Source of the DNA: Plebeiibacterium marinum
GTDB taxonomy: Bacteria > Bacteroidota > Bacteroidia > Bacteroidales > Marinilabiliaceae
Length of the DNA stretch: 64,000 nucleotides
Assembly: GCF_026013615.1 (NCBI RefSeq)
Contig: NZ_JAPDPI010000004.1
Coordinates: 101,062-165,061 of the forward strand
Reading direction: 5' to 3'
In this document: in pieces, positions 50,735 to 59,067 of the stretch
Numbering within the stretch: the first letter of the stretch is position 1
How the letters are laid out: each line of letters opens with the position of its first letter
Notes under the pieces: model-generated
Database searches by the model: none
What the model saw: the letters and a program-made list of their open reading frames with translations, nothing else
Told to the model about the DNA's origin: nothing
Program-made: the position numbers and the translations under genes

Positions 50735-51699
50735 AATTTCCACAATTGCTCCAGCGACATGCCTTCTCTTAATTTTGGAATCAGATCACGGATAGGTTCC
50801 CAAAGTGAAGTATCTATCTGATGCTCCCTGGGTACTATTACACTTAACGAAGAAGGCAATACCATAATTTCTGCCCTATTGCCAAGCATAACAGGCTCCC
50901 CATCAATATGTGCATATAATTCCGAATCATATTCAACCTCAATTTCCCTGGCACGTATAACCTCATCATTAGGATTTTTATCGATTGATTTATCCAACAA
51001 GCTAAGCAACATCAAAGGCGTTTCTATTTTGGGAAAATCATGAACAATACTTACATCAATTAGGCCATCATCAATCAATGCATTAGGGGCAATATGAATA
51101 TTATTTCCATATTGGGAAGAATTAGCGAAACTTATTAAAAAGGCCTTTCTATGCATTTCTGCCCCATCTATTTTTAAAGAGTAATTTCCCGACTTATAAT
51201 GAGCATATTCACTTGCTATCAATTGAAGGTAACCCAATGGACCCCTTAATTTTTTTCCGTCGAACAGATGGCTTATATGAGCATCAAAACCAATACCGGC
51301 AACATTCACACAACAAAATTGATTTACCTTTAAAGTGTCAATCTTCCGGGTATGAAAATCATTTAAAGATTGAATTGCTTTATTTATCCTCAGGGGAATA
51401 TTAAGGTACCTGGCCAAACCATTTCCAGAACCGGTAGGAACAATAGCCAAAGCAGTTTCTGTCCCAACCAACCTTGAAGCAACTTCGTTAACAGTACCAT
51501 CCCCGCCAACAGCCACTACTGCATCATATTTACCCACTGCACCACTTGCCAGTTCCCTGGCATGTGCTTTATATTGAGTATAAGCTACGTCAATATCAAG
51601 GAGCGCTGTATTTATTTCTGAATCAATATACTTTTCTATTGTCTTTTGCTTTCCTATTCCGGAAACCGGGTTAATCAGGAAAAGAACTTTTTTAGTCAT
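50716..51699 (-). CDS. Diacylglycerol/sphingoid-type lipid kinase
   Basis: A 327-residue cytosolic lipid kinase of the DagK/YegS/LCB5 family. It starts KKVLFLINPVSGIGK, and the nucleotide site is VAVGGDGTVNEVASRL near 64. IVPTGSGNGLARYLNIP lies near 92 and the late DGEP motif near 277. It phosphorylates diacylglycerol, a sphingoid base or a related lipid; Bacteroidetes make sphingolipids, so either is possible. I use the ATG at 51699; an upstream TTG at 51729 adds unconserved residues. The divergent neighbour is a PAP2 phosphatase. Confidence 0.9.
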   Translation of the reverse strand: MTKKVLFLINPVSGIGKQKTIEKYIDSEINTALLDIDVAYTQYKAHARELASGAVGKYDAVVAVGGDGTVNEVASRLVGTETALAIVPTGSGNGLARYLNIPLRINKAIQSLNDFHTRKIDTLKVNQFCCVNVAGIGFDAHISHLFDGKKLRGPLGYLQLIASEYAHYKSGNYSLKIDGAEMHRKAFLISFANSSQYGNNIHIAPNALIDDGLIDVSIVHDFPKIETPLMLLSLLDKSIDKNPNDEVIRAREIEVEYDSELYAHIDGEPVMLGNRAEIMVLPSSLSVIVPREHQIDTSLWEPIRDLIPKLREGMSLEQLWKLKKENG

Positions 51700-51911
51700 A
51701 TTAGTGGTTACATTTTCAAAAACACACAATTAAATAATCCAACATTTAAAGCTTAAAGCTACAAAACAATAGCTAATAGTTATATTATTTTTCCATTGTT
51801 TGAAAAAAGATATATTTTTATGCGGCCAGAATATAACCTATTCAGGTTTTTATCGTATTTGCCAGATACCCTTTTTTATAATTAGACAGCATTACAAAGA
51901 AATTTTAACAA

Positions 51912-52607
51912 ATGGATAAATTAATAGAATTCGACAGTGGACTACTTCAATTATTAAATTATTATCATACTGACTTTTGGGACAATGCTTTTTGGATGAT
52001 TTCAAGTACCTTGATCTGGATTCCCTTATATTTAATGTTGATTTATGGAATTATCAGAAGTCAAAAAGGACAAAGTTGGATCACTATTTTATCTGTAATT
52101 GCTTTAGTTGTTTTATGCGACCAGATTTCTACTGAAGTATTTAAACACGGAGTGCAAAGGTTTCGACCTACGCATGACCCACTCTTAAAAGACTTTGTTA
52201 AAATAGTAAATGGATACCGCGGCGGTAAATATGGTTTTGTATCATCACACGCAACCAACACAATGGGTTTAGCTGTATTTACATCTCTGTTATTTCGAAA
52301 TAAAGCCTATTCCTTTTTTATATTTACATGGGCGTTGGTAATTGCATATTCAAGGGTGTATTTAGGGGTTCATTATCCTGGCGATGTTTTAGGAGGCATG
52401 CTGCTAGGTAGTATTTTGGGATATGCAGTGTATAAACTGTATACCATAATTATCCCAAGATTTGTGCGTCTTACCTATTTTAACAAAAAAGGTTTAAGCC
52501 GTGGAATTGCTGAGCAGTTTGAAAAACCTCTTGTATTAAAAATAGTGTTTTCAGGAGCACTAAGTTTTGTAATAATTTTACTTGCTGCAAAAGTAATGAT
52601 TCCGTAA
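51912..52607 (+). CDS. PAP2-family membrane phosphatase
   Basis: A 231-residue inner-membrane phosphatase of the PAP2 type with about six helices. The active site is complete: KHGVQRFRPTHD near 78 (KxxxxxxRP), SSHATNTMG near 110 (a PSGH variant) and SRVYLGVHYPGDVLGG near 145. Likely substrates are undecaprenyl diphosphate or lipid phosphates. It faces a lipid kinase across a divergent 210-base region, so opposing roles on one lipid are possible. The C-terminal 40 residues add a last helix. Confidence 0.9.
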   Translation: MDKLIEFDSGLLQLLNYYHTDFWDNAFWMISSTLIWIPLYLMLIYGIIRSQKGQSWITILSVIALVVLCDQISTEVFKHGVQRFRPTHDPLLKDFVKIVNGYRGGKYGFVSSHATNTMGLAVFTSLLFRNKAYSFFIFTWALVIAYSRVYLGVHYPGDVLGGMLLGSILGYAVYKLYTIIIPRFVRLTYFNKKGLSRGIAEQFEKPLVLKIVFSGALSFVIILLAAKVMIP

Positions 52608-52674
52608 TACTACAAGGCAAAACAAAGCATTTAGTCAATAACAATTTGAACACTACCCTTATATAAAGGTTAAA

Positions 52675-52696
52675 TATATTTTAAATTTAAAATATA
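52675..52696. promoter_or_regulatory. 22-bp AT palindrome before the small HTH gene
   Basis: A perfect palindrome centred between 52685 and 52686 (half-site TATATTTTAAA), 45 bases before the ATG at 52741. It is made only of A and T, so chance is less unlikely, but the position suits an operator. Confidence 0.35.
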
Positions 52697-52740
52697 ATTT
52701 TTAACTTTAAAACACTTCAAATTTTAAAAACTAAATGCTT

Positions 52741-53013
52741 ATGAGCACTACAACAATCACTTTCAATCAACTTAGGAAACTAAAAGATAGCCTTCCTGAT
52801 GGTAGCATGAGAACAATTGCTAAAAATTTAGATCTAAACGTTGAAACTGTTCGCAACTATTTTGGCGGTAAAAACTACGAAGACGGCAAATGTGTTGGCA
52901 TACACTTAGAACAGGGACCCGACGGTGGAATTGTTGAATTAGATGATACTACCATTTTAGAATACGCTCAAGCCATATTGGAAGGTAAGAAAAGTGTTCA
53001 ATTTCACAACTAA
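52741..53013 (+). CDS. Small HTH-like DNA-binding protein
   Basis: A 90-residue protein conserved, as far as I recall, across Bacteroidetes without an established role. Residues 10-45 look like a helix-turn-helix (LKDSLPDGSMRTIAKNLDL, then NVETVRNYFGG). The rest is acidic (GPDGGIVELDDTTILEYA). I prefer the ATG at 52741 (MSTTTITF); another ATG lies two codons upstream at 52735. It is monocistronic with an AT palindrome upstream and a strong terminator downstream. Confidence 0.75.
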   Translation: MSTTTITFNQLRKLKDSLPDGSMRTIAKNLDLNVETVRNYFGGKNYEDGKCVGIHLEQGPDGGIVELDDTTILEYAQAILEGKKSVQFHN

Positions 53014-53028
53014 CAAAAATTTATATCA

Positions 53029-53070
53029 AAATAAAAGAGGGTATCCAAAAATGGATACCCTCTTTTATTT
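53029..53070. terminator. Bidirectional terminator, HTH gene / mrp operon
   Basis: An 18-bp perfect stem (AAATAAAAGAGGGTATCC and its complement) with a 6-base loop and T-rich flanks on both strands. It ends the HTH gene and the convergent seven-gene antiporter operon. Confidence 0.9.
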
Positions 53071-53077
53071 CAACACC

Positions 53078-53374
53078 CTATTTCTCAGTATCTGTTTCAT
53101 CTGAACTATCCCTAAAGGATTTAGCTATTGAATGAGCAGCTAAAGGGGAAGTGATATATATAAATACAACTATTAGTATTGACTTTAAGGTAATATCCAA
53201 AACTTTAAAATAAATAATAACTCCTATCAGCAACAGCAATATGCCCAATGATGTAGCTTTTGTTGCAGCATGTATTCTACTGTAAAGATCCTTAAATCGC
53301 AATAACCCAATAGAGGCAATTAATATCAACAAAGCTCCTGCAATCATTAAAGCAGCTATAAAAACATCATTCAT
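53078..53374 (-). CDS. mnhG: Na+/H+ antiporter subunit G
   Basis: Last gene of the Mrp antiporter operon. A 98-residue membrane protein with three helices (about 4-25, 35-60, 62-85) and the family segment RIHAATKATSLG near residue 34. It overlaps the end of mnhF by 4 bases (ATGA). The C-terminal tail is polar. Needed for assembly of the heteromeric antiporter in known systems. Confidence 0.92.
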   Translation of the reverse strand: MNDVFIAALMIAGALLILIASIGLLRFKDLYSRIHAATKATSLGILLLLIGVIIYFKVLDITLKSILIVVFIYITSPLAAHSIAKSFRDSSDETDTEK

Positions 53375-53652
53375 TTTTTAGTGTTTTTTTGTTTCAAATA
53401 AGTGGATATTGCAACTGTTCCTATAAAAGAAATTAGCGAAATAACGATGGCAATATCAACATATATCCCATTGCTGATTACAATACTATAAATTAAAACA
53501 AATCCCATCGTAATAGAAGCCATCAAATCCATAGCTGCAATTCTATCAAAGGTACTGGGCCCTTTAACCAGCCTGATAAAGGCAAATAATAAAGCCAACA
53601 GCATTAATGTAAAGCAAATAAAAATTGACAAATCCAAAACTCCAAAGTCCAT
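53371..53652 (-). CDS. mnhF: Na+/H+ antiporter subunit F
   Basis: A 93-residue subunit with three helices and the family motif RLVKGPSTFDRIAAMDL near 27-43. It overlaps mnhG by 4 bases and starts 2 bases after mnhE ends, so translation is coupled. In other bacteria MrpF contributes to cation and bile-salt handling. Confidence 0.93.
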   Translation of the reverse strand: MDFGVLDLSIFICFTLMLLALLFAFIRLVKGPSTFDRIAAMDLMASITMGFVLIYSIVISNGIYVDIAIVISLISFIGTVAISTYLKQKNTKK

Positions 53653-53654
53653 AT

Positions 53655-53987
53655 TTATTGTGTTAGTTCAATTATCCTTTTCTGCATCCCTTCAATATCC
53701 GCCACAATGTCAAGTTCATTTTTTATATATAAACAATGAACAAGTAATTTTTTTTTATCTGGACTAACCTCTATACTTAATGTTCCTGGAGTCATTGACA
53801 AAAGATTACTTAATAGTAAAATACCTGCATTGGTATTTACCTGTAACGATATCCAGACAAAGCCAGGGTTTACCCTAATCCGGGGGCTTAATATATCATA
53901 AGCAATATGCAAATTTGCTTGTATCAACTTCATTAAATAATATATTACGAAGGATATAATCAAATATATTTTCTTTATCAGTCTCAT
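53655..53987 (-). CDS. mnhE: Na+/H+ antiporter subunit E
   Basis: A 110-residue subunit of the MrpE family: one N-terminal hydrophobic stretch (about 5-27) and a soluble part with LSMTPGTLSIEVSPDKK near 62, the family signature. The protein is shorter than the roughly 160 residues common in Bacillus, because it lacks part of the N-terminal membrane region. It overlaps mnhD by 4 bases. Confidence 0.9.
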   Translation of the reverse strand: MRLIKKIYLIISFVIYYLMKLIQANLHIAYDILSPRIRVNPGFVWISLQVNTNAGILLLSNLLSMTPGTLSIEVSPDKKKLLVHCLYIKNELDIVADIEGMQKRIIELTQ

Positions 53988-55471
53988 TTCATCGTATTTA
54001 AAACAGCCTCAACATAAATACCTGGATCCAAAAGTTGCTTTGCGGCTAATAATGTTAAATCAAAAAACTGAGCAGCCAAAATTCCTAGCATTAGGCTTCC
54101 TAACGCTAACAAAGCCGAGGGTAAATAATCGAAAACAGCCACCTTTACTCTTTCATCCACTTTTGTTTTTGAAGGCTGTACCCTTAAAAAGGCCTGATTC
54201 CAAATTTTAATCATGGAATAAAGAGTTAACATACTGGTTAAAACTGCAACTGCTATAATTAGGTAATGCTTATCTTCAATTCCGGCCTTAATGAGTATAA
54301 ACTTTGCAAAAAAACCTGACAAAGGCGGAATACCAGCTAATGCAAATGCTGAAATAACAAACAATATCGCCAAAAAAGGTTTTTCTTTAAAAAGGCCTCC
54401 TAAATCTTTCAAATAAAAAGTACCTTTTATTTTCTTAATGATTCCCATAATTAAAAAGGTATTTGTTTTAGCAACCATGTTATGAATTGTAAAAAATATA
54501 GCTCCGGCAATTGCCAATGGCGTATAAATACCCAGTCCCATAATCATATATCCAATTTGACTGATTATGTGATAGGATAAAATACGTCGTGTATCATATT
54601 GAATAGATGCAGCCATTCCTCCTATAACCATTGTAAACCCTGCCGATATCAATAATAGATTATGCCAGAAATACCCATTTTGAACAAAAAACAATGTAAA
54701 AAAACGGATCAACGTATAAACTCCCACTTTTGTCAATATTCCTGCAAAAAGGGATGTTACAGTTATGTTTGCAGTATGATATGATGCCGGCAACCAAAAG
54801 AACAAAGGAAAGATGGCTGTTTTTATTCCAAATGCTATAAAAAACAACATAGCCGATGTATTCATTAAAATAGACTGTTGATCATTATTTAATATCTGAG
54901 CCAGATGAGCCATATTTAATGTTCCTGTTTTTCCATACAACAACCCTAAACCTGCCAAAAACAAAAGGGAAGCAATTAAATTTAAAGTCAAGTATTTTAT
55001 CCCGCCCTCCAGCTGTTCTTTTTTTGCTCCCATTGTGATCAATACAAAAGAAGATAACATCATCACTTCAAACCATACATATAGGTTAAATACATCACCG
55101 GAAATAAATGCACCATTTACCCCCATAGTTAAAGCAAAGAAGAATATAAAAAACATTGAAAAACCACGCTTTGCTTTAACAAAACGATAGGCATAAATAG
55201 ATACTGCAAAAACGATAAAGGAAGCTGCCAATAACATCAAGCTGCTTAAATAATCAACTACCAATGAAATACCATAGGGTGCCTCCCACCCTCCCACTTG
55301 TAGCACAAGCATCTCATTATGACTAACTAAAATCAAAAGATATACTGAAACTAAGAACAATAAAGCACTACCTATCACCCCTATAATCTTAGCATAAAAC
55401 GTTGACCTTATAAATACTAAAACGATTATAAGCATAAATGGTAATAATATGGGAAGCGCTATCAGTGTCAT
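53984..55471 (-). CDS. mnhD: Na+/H+ antiporter subunit D
   Basis: A 495-residue proton-translocating subunit related to complex I NuoN/NuoM, with about 14 helices. Family segments include WFEVMMLSSFVLI near 133 (channel Glu), FGIKTAIFPLFFWLP near 215 (Lys) and HNMVAKTNTFLIMG near 331. It is inferred to form the ion path with subunit A. It overlaps mnhE by 4 bases. Confidence 0.95.
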   Translation of the reverse strand: MTLIALPILLPFMLIIVLVFIRSTFYAKIIGVIGSALLFLVSVYLLILVSHNEMLVLQVGGWEAPYGISLVVDYLSSLMLLAASFIVFAVSIYAYRFVKAKRGFSMFFIFFFALTMGVNGAFISGDVFNLYVWFEVMMLSSFVLITMGAKKEQLEGGIKYLTLNLIASLLFLAGLGLLYGKTGTLNMAHLAQILNNDQQSILMNTSAMLFFIAFGIKTAIFPLFFWLPASYHTANITVTSLFAGILTKVGVYTLIRFFTLFFVQNGYFWHNLLLISAGFTMVIGGMAASIQYDTRRILSYHIISQIGYMIMGLGIYTPLAIAGAIFFTIHNMVAKTNTFLIMGIIKKIKGTFYLKDLGGLFKEKPFLAILFVISAFALAGIPPLSGFFAKFILIKAGIEDKHYLIIAVAVLTSMLTLYSMIKIWNQAFLRVQPSKTKVDERVKVAVFDYLPSALLALGSLMLGILAAQFFDLTLLAAKQLLDPGIYVEAVLNTMK

Positions 55472-55474
55472 ATC

Positions 55475-55819
55475 TTATACATCTGTATTTTTTAGTTGAT
55501 CAAGATCATTGGTACTTGTTGTAATGAAAAATTTATATTTCAGTGCAAGTGTAAAAATAACGATACCAAAGCCAATCACTATTGCCGTGAGAACTAAAGC
55601 TTGAGGCAATGGATCTGCTAATTTACCAGAATCGGACTCCACCCCATCTAAAAAAGCTGGTTTCCCATGAACTATTCCTGCAGATAGAAACACCAGCAAA
55701 TTGGTTGCATTACTTAAAAAGATAATTCCAATAATAAACTTCAAGATACTTCTCCTTAAAATGAGGAACACTCCACCTGCATACAATAAACCCGTTAATG
55801 CCGACAATAATATTTCCAT
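55475..55819 (-). CDS. mnhC: Na+/H+ antiporter subunit C
   Basis: A 114-residue NuoK-like subunit with three helices. Family features are GVFLILRRSILKFIIGI near 16 and ALVLTAIVIGFGIVIFTLAL near 75. It overlaps mnhB by a single base and lies 3 bases before mnhD. Confidence 0.95.
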   Translation of the reverse strand: MEILLSALTGLLYAGGVFLILRRSILKFIIGIIFLSNATNLLVFLSAGIVHGKPAFLDGVESDSGKLADPLPQALVLTAIVIGFGIVIFTLALKYKFFITTSTNDLDQLKNTDV

Positions 55820-56235
55820 TATTTGTGATTTGAAAGCGTAAATAAAAACAATAAGGTTACACCCATTACTGTGAAAAAGACTCCAAAATCGAATAGTAAG
55901 GGAGATCCTAATTTAATCTTACCTATGATAGAGGAATCAATCGTAAACCAAATCCCTTTCATAAGGGGAGCTCCAGATACTAAACTTGGCATGAAACTCA
56001 ACAATGCACAAAGAAGTCCCAAACCAATGTAATACTGAGGCTTAACTTTTAATTGCCTCCTGATTTGTTGAACTGAAAAAGCAAGACTACTGTAAACTAT
56101 ATATAATGCAGCCAATAACCCCCCAATAAACCCTCCTCCCGGGTAATTATGCCCTCGAATCACAGCAATACATGCAAATGACAAAAACAAAACTTTTAAA
56201 TATCTGGTTGCTATTTGTAATATAACAGAATTCAT
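55819..56235 (-). CDS. mnhB: Na+/H+ antiporter subunit B
   Basis: A 138-residue subunit with four helices and the MrpB signature RGHNYPGGGFIGGLL near 27. SGAPLMKG near 86 is also typical. In some bacteria this domain is split between MrpA and MrpB; here B is a separate gene 5 bases after mnhA. Confidence 0.94.
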   Translation of the reverse strand: MNSVILQIATRYLKVLFLSFACIAVIRGHNYPGGGFIGGLLAALYIVYSSLAFSVQQIRRQLKVKPQYYIGLGLLCALLSFMPSLVSGAPLMKGIWFTIDSSIIGKIKLGSPLLFDFGVFFTVMGVTLLFLFTLSNHK

Positions 56236-56240
56236 CTCTT

Positions 56241-58535
56241 TTACTTTCTTTTATTTAACAATGAATAAACCCCTAAAGCAGCTATACTTAACACTGTAAT
56301 TTCCCCAAGCGTATCCAGTGCCCTAAAATCTACCAAGATCACATTAACTACATTTTTTCCATATGCTTTTAAGTAACTATAATCAACAAAATAACCTGAT
56401 ATTGAAGTATTAAAATCAACAGTAATAGCCTTAAGTGTAACAATGGTCATGATAGTACCAAAAACCAGAGATATAACTCCATCCCTGATTTTTGCCATAC
56501 GGCTGGATAAAGAAGCAAACTTTGGTAAGCCTTGTAATACCAAAACAAACATAACAACCATCAATGTTTCTACAATAATTTGAGTAATAGCCAAATCTAC
56601 AGCACTATAATACAAGTATATCAGCGAGATACCATAACCCGTTACGGCCATTGCAGATATGGTAAAAATAATATTCTTTGAAAACACACTAAAAAACACC
56701 GACATTGCGATTACTACAGCTAGTCCGGAAATATAAAAAGGTTTCAAGTTAAAAGTCAAACCAATCTCCCACCCACGAGTAAGATATAGTTGTAGAATTA
56801 GCAGCAAGGATGTATAAAGTATAATTGTAATAATGTAATAACGATTATAACCATGCTGGATCAAACGCGTATTCTTTCCTGAAAAAGAAATAAACCTGTC
56901 CAGACCTTTAAAAAATACATTAGTAAAACTAATTGAGAAAATTTGACTATTTATTCTATTCCATACTTTTATTACACTCTTATACCTATTGAGTATGATA
57001 AAAAGTAGTAACCCAAGGAGAGCAGTAATCATACTAAGCAATAATATCTGATTAAACCCATGCCAAAGCTTTAGCTTAATTTGGAAATTACCAGAATGAA
57101 TTACATTTAATGCCGGCTCAATTATTGGCGTAAGCATATCTGGGAAAATACCTAAACCCAAACTTAAAAATGCCAGGATACCCGGACTAAACAAAAGCAA
57201 TTTGTATTTTGTATTATGCGACTTTATACTAGTTTTAGACTGACCAAGAAACACTTTGGATAATAATAAGAAAGATACAGCAACCATAAACACATTTGAG
57301 GTTACCCCAAGAAATATTAGAATTGAAGACATCCAAGGTGAATCAAACTTCGCTTCATAAATTAGTTCTTTACCTATAAAACCTAGCATTGGAGGAATAC
57401 CTGCCATGGACAAAAGTGAAATCAAAGCAATAACAAATCCCCATGGAGTAAATTTCATCAAACCTCCAAGTTTTGGAATTAACCTTGTCCCTGTTTGTTT
57501 TGAAATATAGCCAGCCAACATAAAAAGTGCAGCTTTATAAAAAGCATGTACAAAAAGAAAAACCAATGCTGCTTTTACAGATAGTTTGGTATCTATTCCA
57601 AACAACATAGTTAGAATACCAAGAGCACTAATTGTTGTATAAGCTAAAACCAGCTTAAAATCAACCTGGGTAATTGATAAATATGAACCCACAAGCATAG
57701 TCAGAGCTCCAATAAAGGTAACAATATAGTCCCATTCTATTGTTCCCCCTAAAACAGGATATAAACGCGCCAGCAAAAACACCCCTGCTTTTACCATTGT
57801 GGCCGAATGAAGATATGCACTAACGGGAGTGGGGGCTTGCATAGCCCAGGGCAGCCAAAAATGAAAAGGAAATTGAGCTGATTTTGTAAATATCCCGATA
57901 AGTACAAAGATTAACGCCGGAAGATATCTGGGATCACTTTTTATAACATGAGCTTTATCCAACCAATCTGAAAACATATAGCTATCAACGATGCTACCTA
58001 TTAACAATACAGCAACAAACAAACACAGACCTCCAAAACCAGTAACAAATAATGATTGAAAAGCAGCCTTTCTGGCCTTTTCTTTTTCATTAAAAAAACT
58101 AATTAACAAAAAAGACAAAACACTTGTTAACTCCCAAAATATAAACAGCTGAATAAAATTGGTTGAAAGCACAAGCCCCAGCATAGAGCCACTAAACAAA
58201 AGCAGGTAAAAATAAAACCTTGTAGTGCCAGCATAGCTTTTCATATACACCTGAGCATATATAAACACTAAAAAACCAATAAAGGTAATTAGCAACACAA
58301 AAATCATACTTAAACCGTCAAGAGTAAATTCAAGATTTAATCCTAAATAAGGAATCCATTCAATAGATATTATTCTGGCCTTCTCCGTTTCTACAAGTGA
58401 CAACTGACTTATAAAAAACACAAAAAACACCAATTGCATAAATGCCAATGGAAAAGGAATGCCCTTTGATAATTTTTTAGGTATCAAGAATAAAGCAAGA
58501 GCTAAAACCAAATATAAAATCAGGATTAAAATCAT
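56241..58535 (-). CDS. mnhA: Na+/H+ antiporter subunit A
   Basis: First gene of the operon. A 764-residue subunit with a NuoL-like first two thirds: FWELTSVLSFLLISFFN near 131 (conserved Glu), SAQFPFHFWLPWAMQAPTPVS near 219, and FVHAFYKAALFMLAGY near 330 (conserved Lys). The C-terminal part carries the MrpA extension (AVDLAITQIIVETLMVV near 650) and DTLGEITVLSIAALGVYSLL at the end. Exchanges Na+ for H+ and supports alkali and salt tolerance. No consensus promoter was found upstream. Confidence 0.95.
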   Translation of the reverse strand: MILILILYLVLALALFLIPKKLSKGIPFPLAFMQLVFFVFFISQLSLVETEKARIISIEWIPYLGLNLEFTLDGLSMIFVLLITFIGFLVFIYAQVYMKSYAGTTRFYFYLLLFSGSMLGLVLSTNFIQLFIFWELTSVLSFLLISFFNEKEKARKAAFQSLFVTGFGGLCLFVAVLLIGSIVDSYMFSDWLDKAHVIKSDPRYLPALIFVLIGIFTKSAQFPFHFWLPWAMQAPTPVSAYLHSATMVKAGVFLLARLYPVLGGTIEWDYIVTFIGALTMLVGSYLSITQVDFKLVLAYTTISALGILTMLFGIDTKLSVKAALVFLFVHAFYKAALFMLAGYISKQTGTRLIPKLGGLMKFTPWGFVIALISLLSMAGIPPMLGFIGKELIYEAKFDSPWMSSILIFLGVTSNVFMVAVSFLLLSKVFLGQSKTSIKSHNTKYKLLLFSPGILAFLSLGLGIFPDMLTPIIEPALNVIHSGNFQIKLKLWHGFNQILLLSMITALLGLLLFIILNRYKSVIKVWNRINSQIFSISFTNVFFKGLDRFISFSGKNTRLIQHGYNRYYIITIILYTSLLLILQLYLTRGWEIGLTFNLKPFYISGLAVVIAMSVFFSVFSKNIIFTISAMAVTGYGISLIYLYYSAVDLAITQIIVETLMVVMFVLVLQGLPKFASLSSRMAKIRDGVISLVFGTIMTIVTLKAITVDFNTSISGYFVDYSYLKAYGKNVVNVILVDFRALDTLGEITVLSIAALGVYSLLNKRK

Positions 58536-58842
58536 ACTTCATTGTTTAACACTATTAGCACCTGTGGTTATAAAACATACTAAAAGAGTTGCTTAAAAAC
58601 GCACGCCATTTTAACAATAACTCAGAATACCTTTACATACAAAGTTCAACGATTGATTATGTCCTAACCAATAAAACAACAACACTCAGTATTAACCTTT
58701 GAGTTTATTATAGAAACAACAACATGATCTATTTGTTGTTGATATGTAATTTAGGGCGGTTATTTTATAAAAGCAAGTAATAACTATATTGAGTAATAGA
58801 AACACTGCCATTTTCACTTCGTTATAAAGCTCAGATCAATGT

Positions 58843-58876
58843 AAAAAAAAAGCTGCCGTGTTAACCAGGCAGCTCT
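58843..58876 (-). terminator. Terminator downstream of nhaA
   Basis: On the minus strand AGCTGCC, a 10-base loop and GGCAGCT are followed by a run of T. It lies about 190 bases after nhaA, beyond the repeat element. Confidence 0.75.
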
Positions 58877-58904
58877 ATTATATCTTTCATTTAATTAATA
58901 ACAG

Positions 58905-59008
58905 ATCGTTAGATTTTAGATAAGAGATAAGAGACTTATTTGCAAGATGCTTAAAATCAAATCTTTACCCAACTTAGGTTGATTTTATTAAGTATCTCAT
59001 AATCTAAC
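58905..59008. repeat. Palindromic intergenic repeat element, copy 3
   Basis: Ends in GTTAGATT (58908) and AATCTAAC (59001-59008), with an inner imperfect stem AGATGCTTAAAATCAA / TTGATTTTATTAAGTATCT. It matches the elements at 10092-10242 (inverted) and 15605-15710. It is non-coding, just downstream of nhaA. Confidence 0.65.
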
Positions 59009-59067
59009 ACTTATAAAAAACTAACGAACTATTGATTAAAAGACATATATTTTATAAACGGCATTTT

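Larger units (their letters stand above)
58536..59067. other. Intergenic region between nhaA and mnhA
   Basis: About 530 bases, both flanking genes on the minus strand. From right to left it holds a palindromic repeat element (58905-59008), the nhaA terminator (58843-58876) and about 300 AT-rich bases that must contain the mrp operon promoter. A weak inverted repeat AACAACAA/TTGTTGTT lies near 58715-58740. No ORF is supported. Confidence 0.6.
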
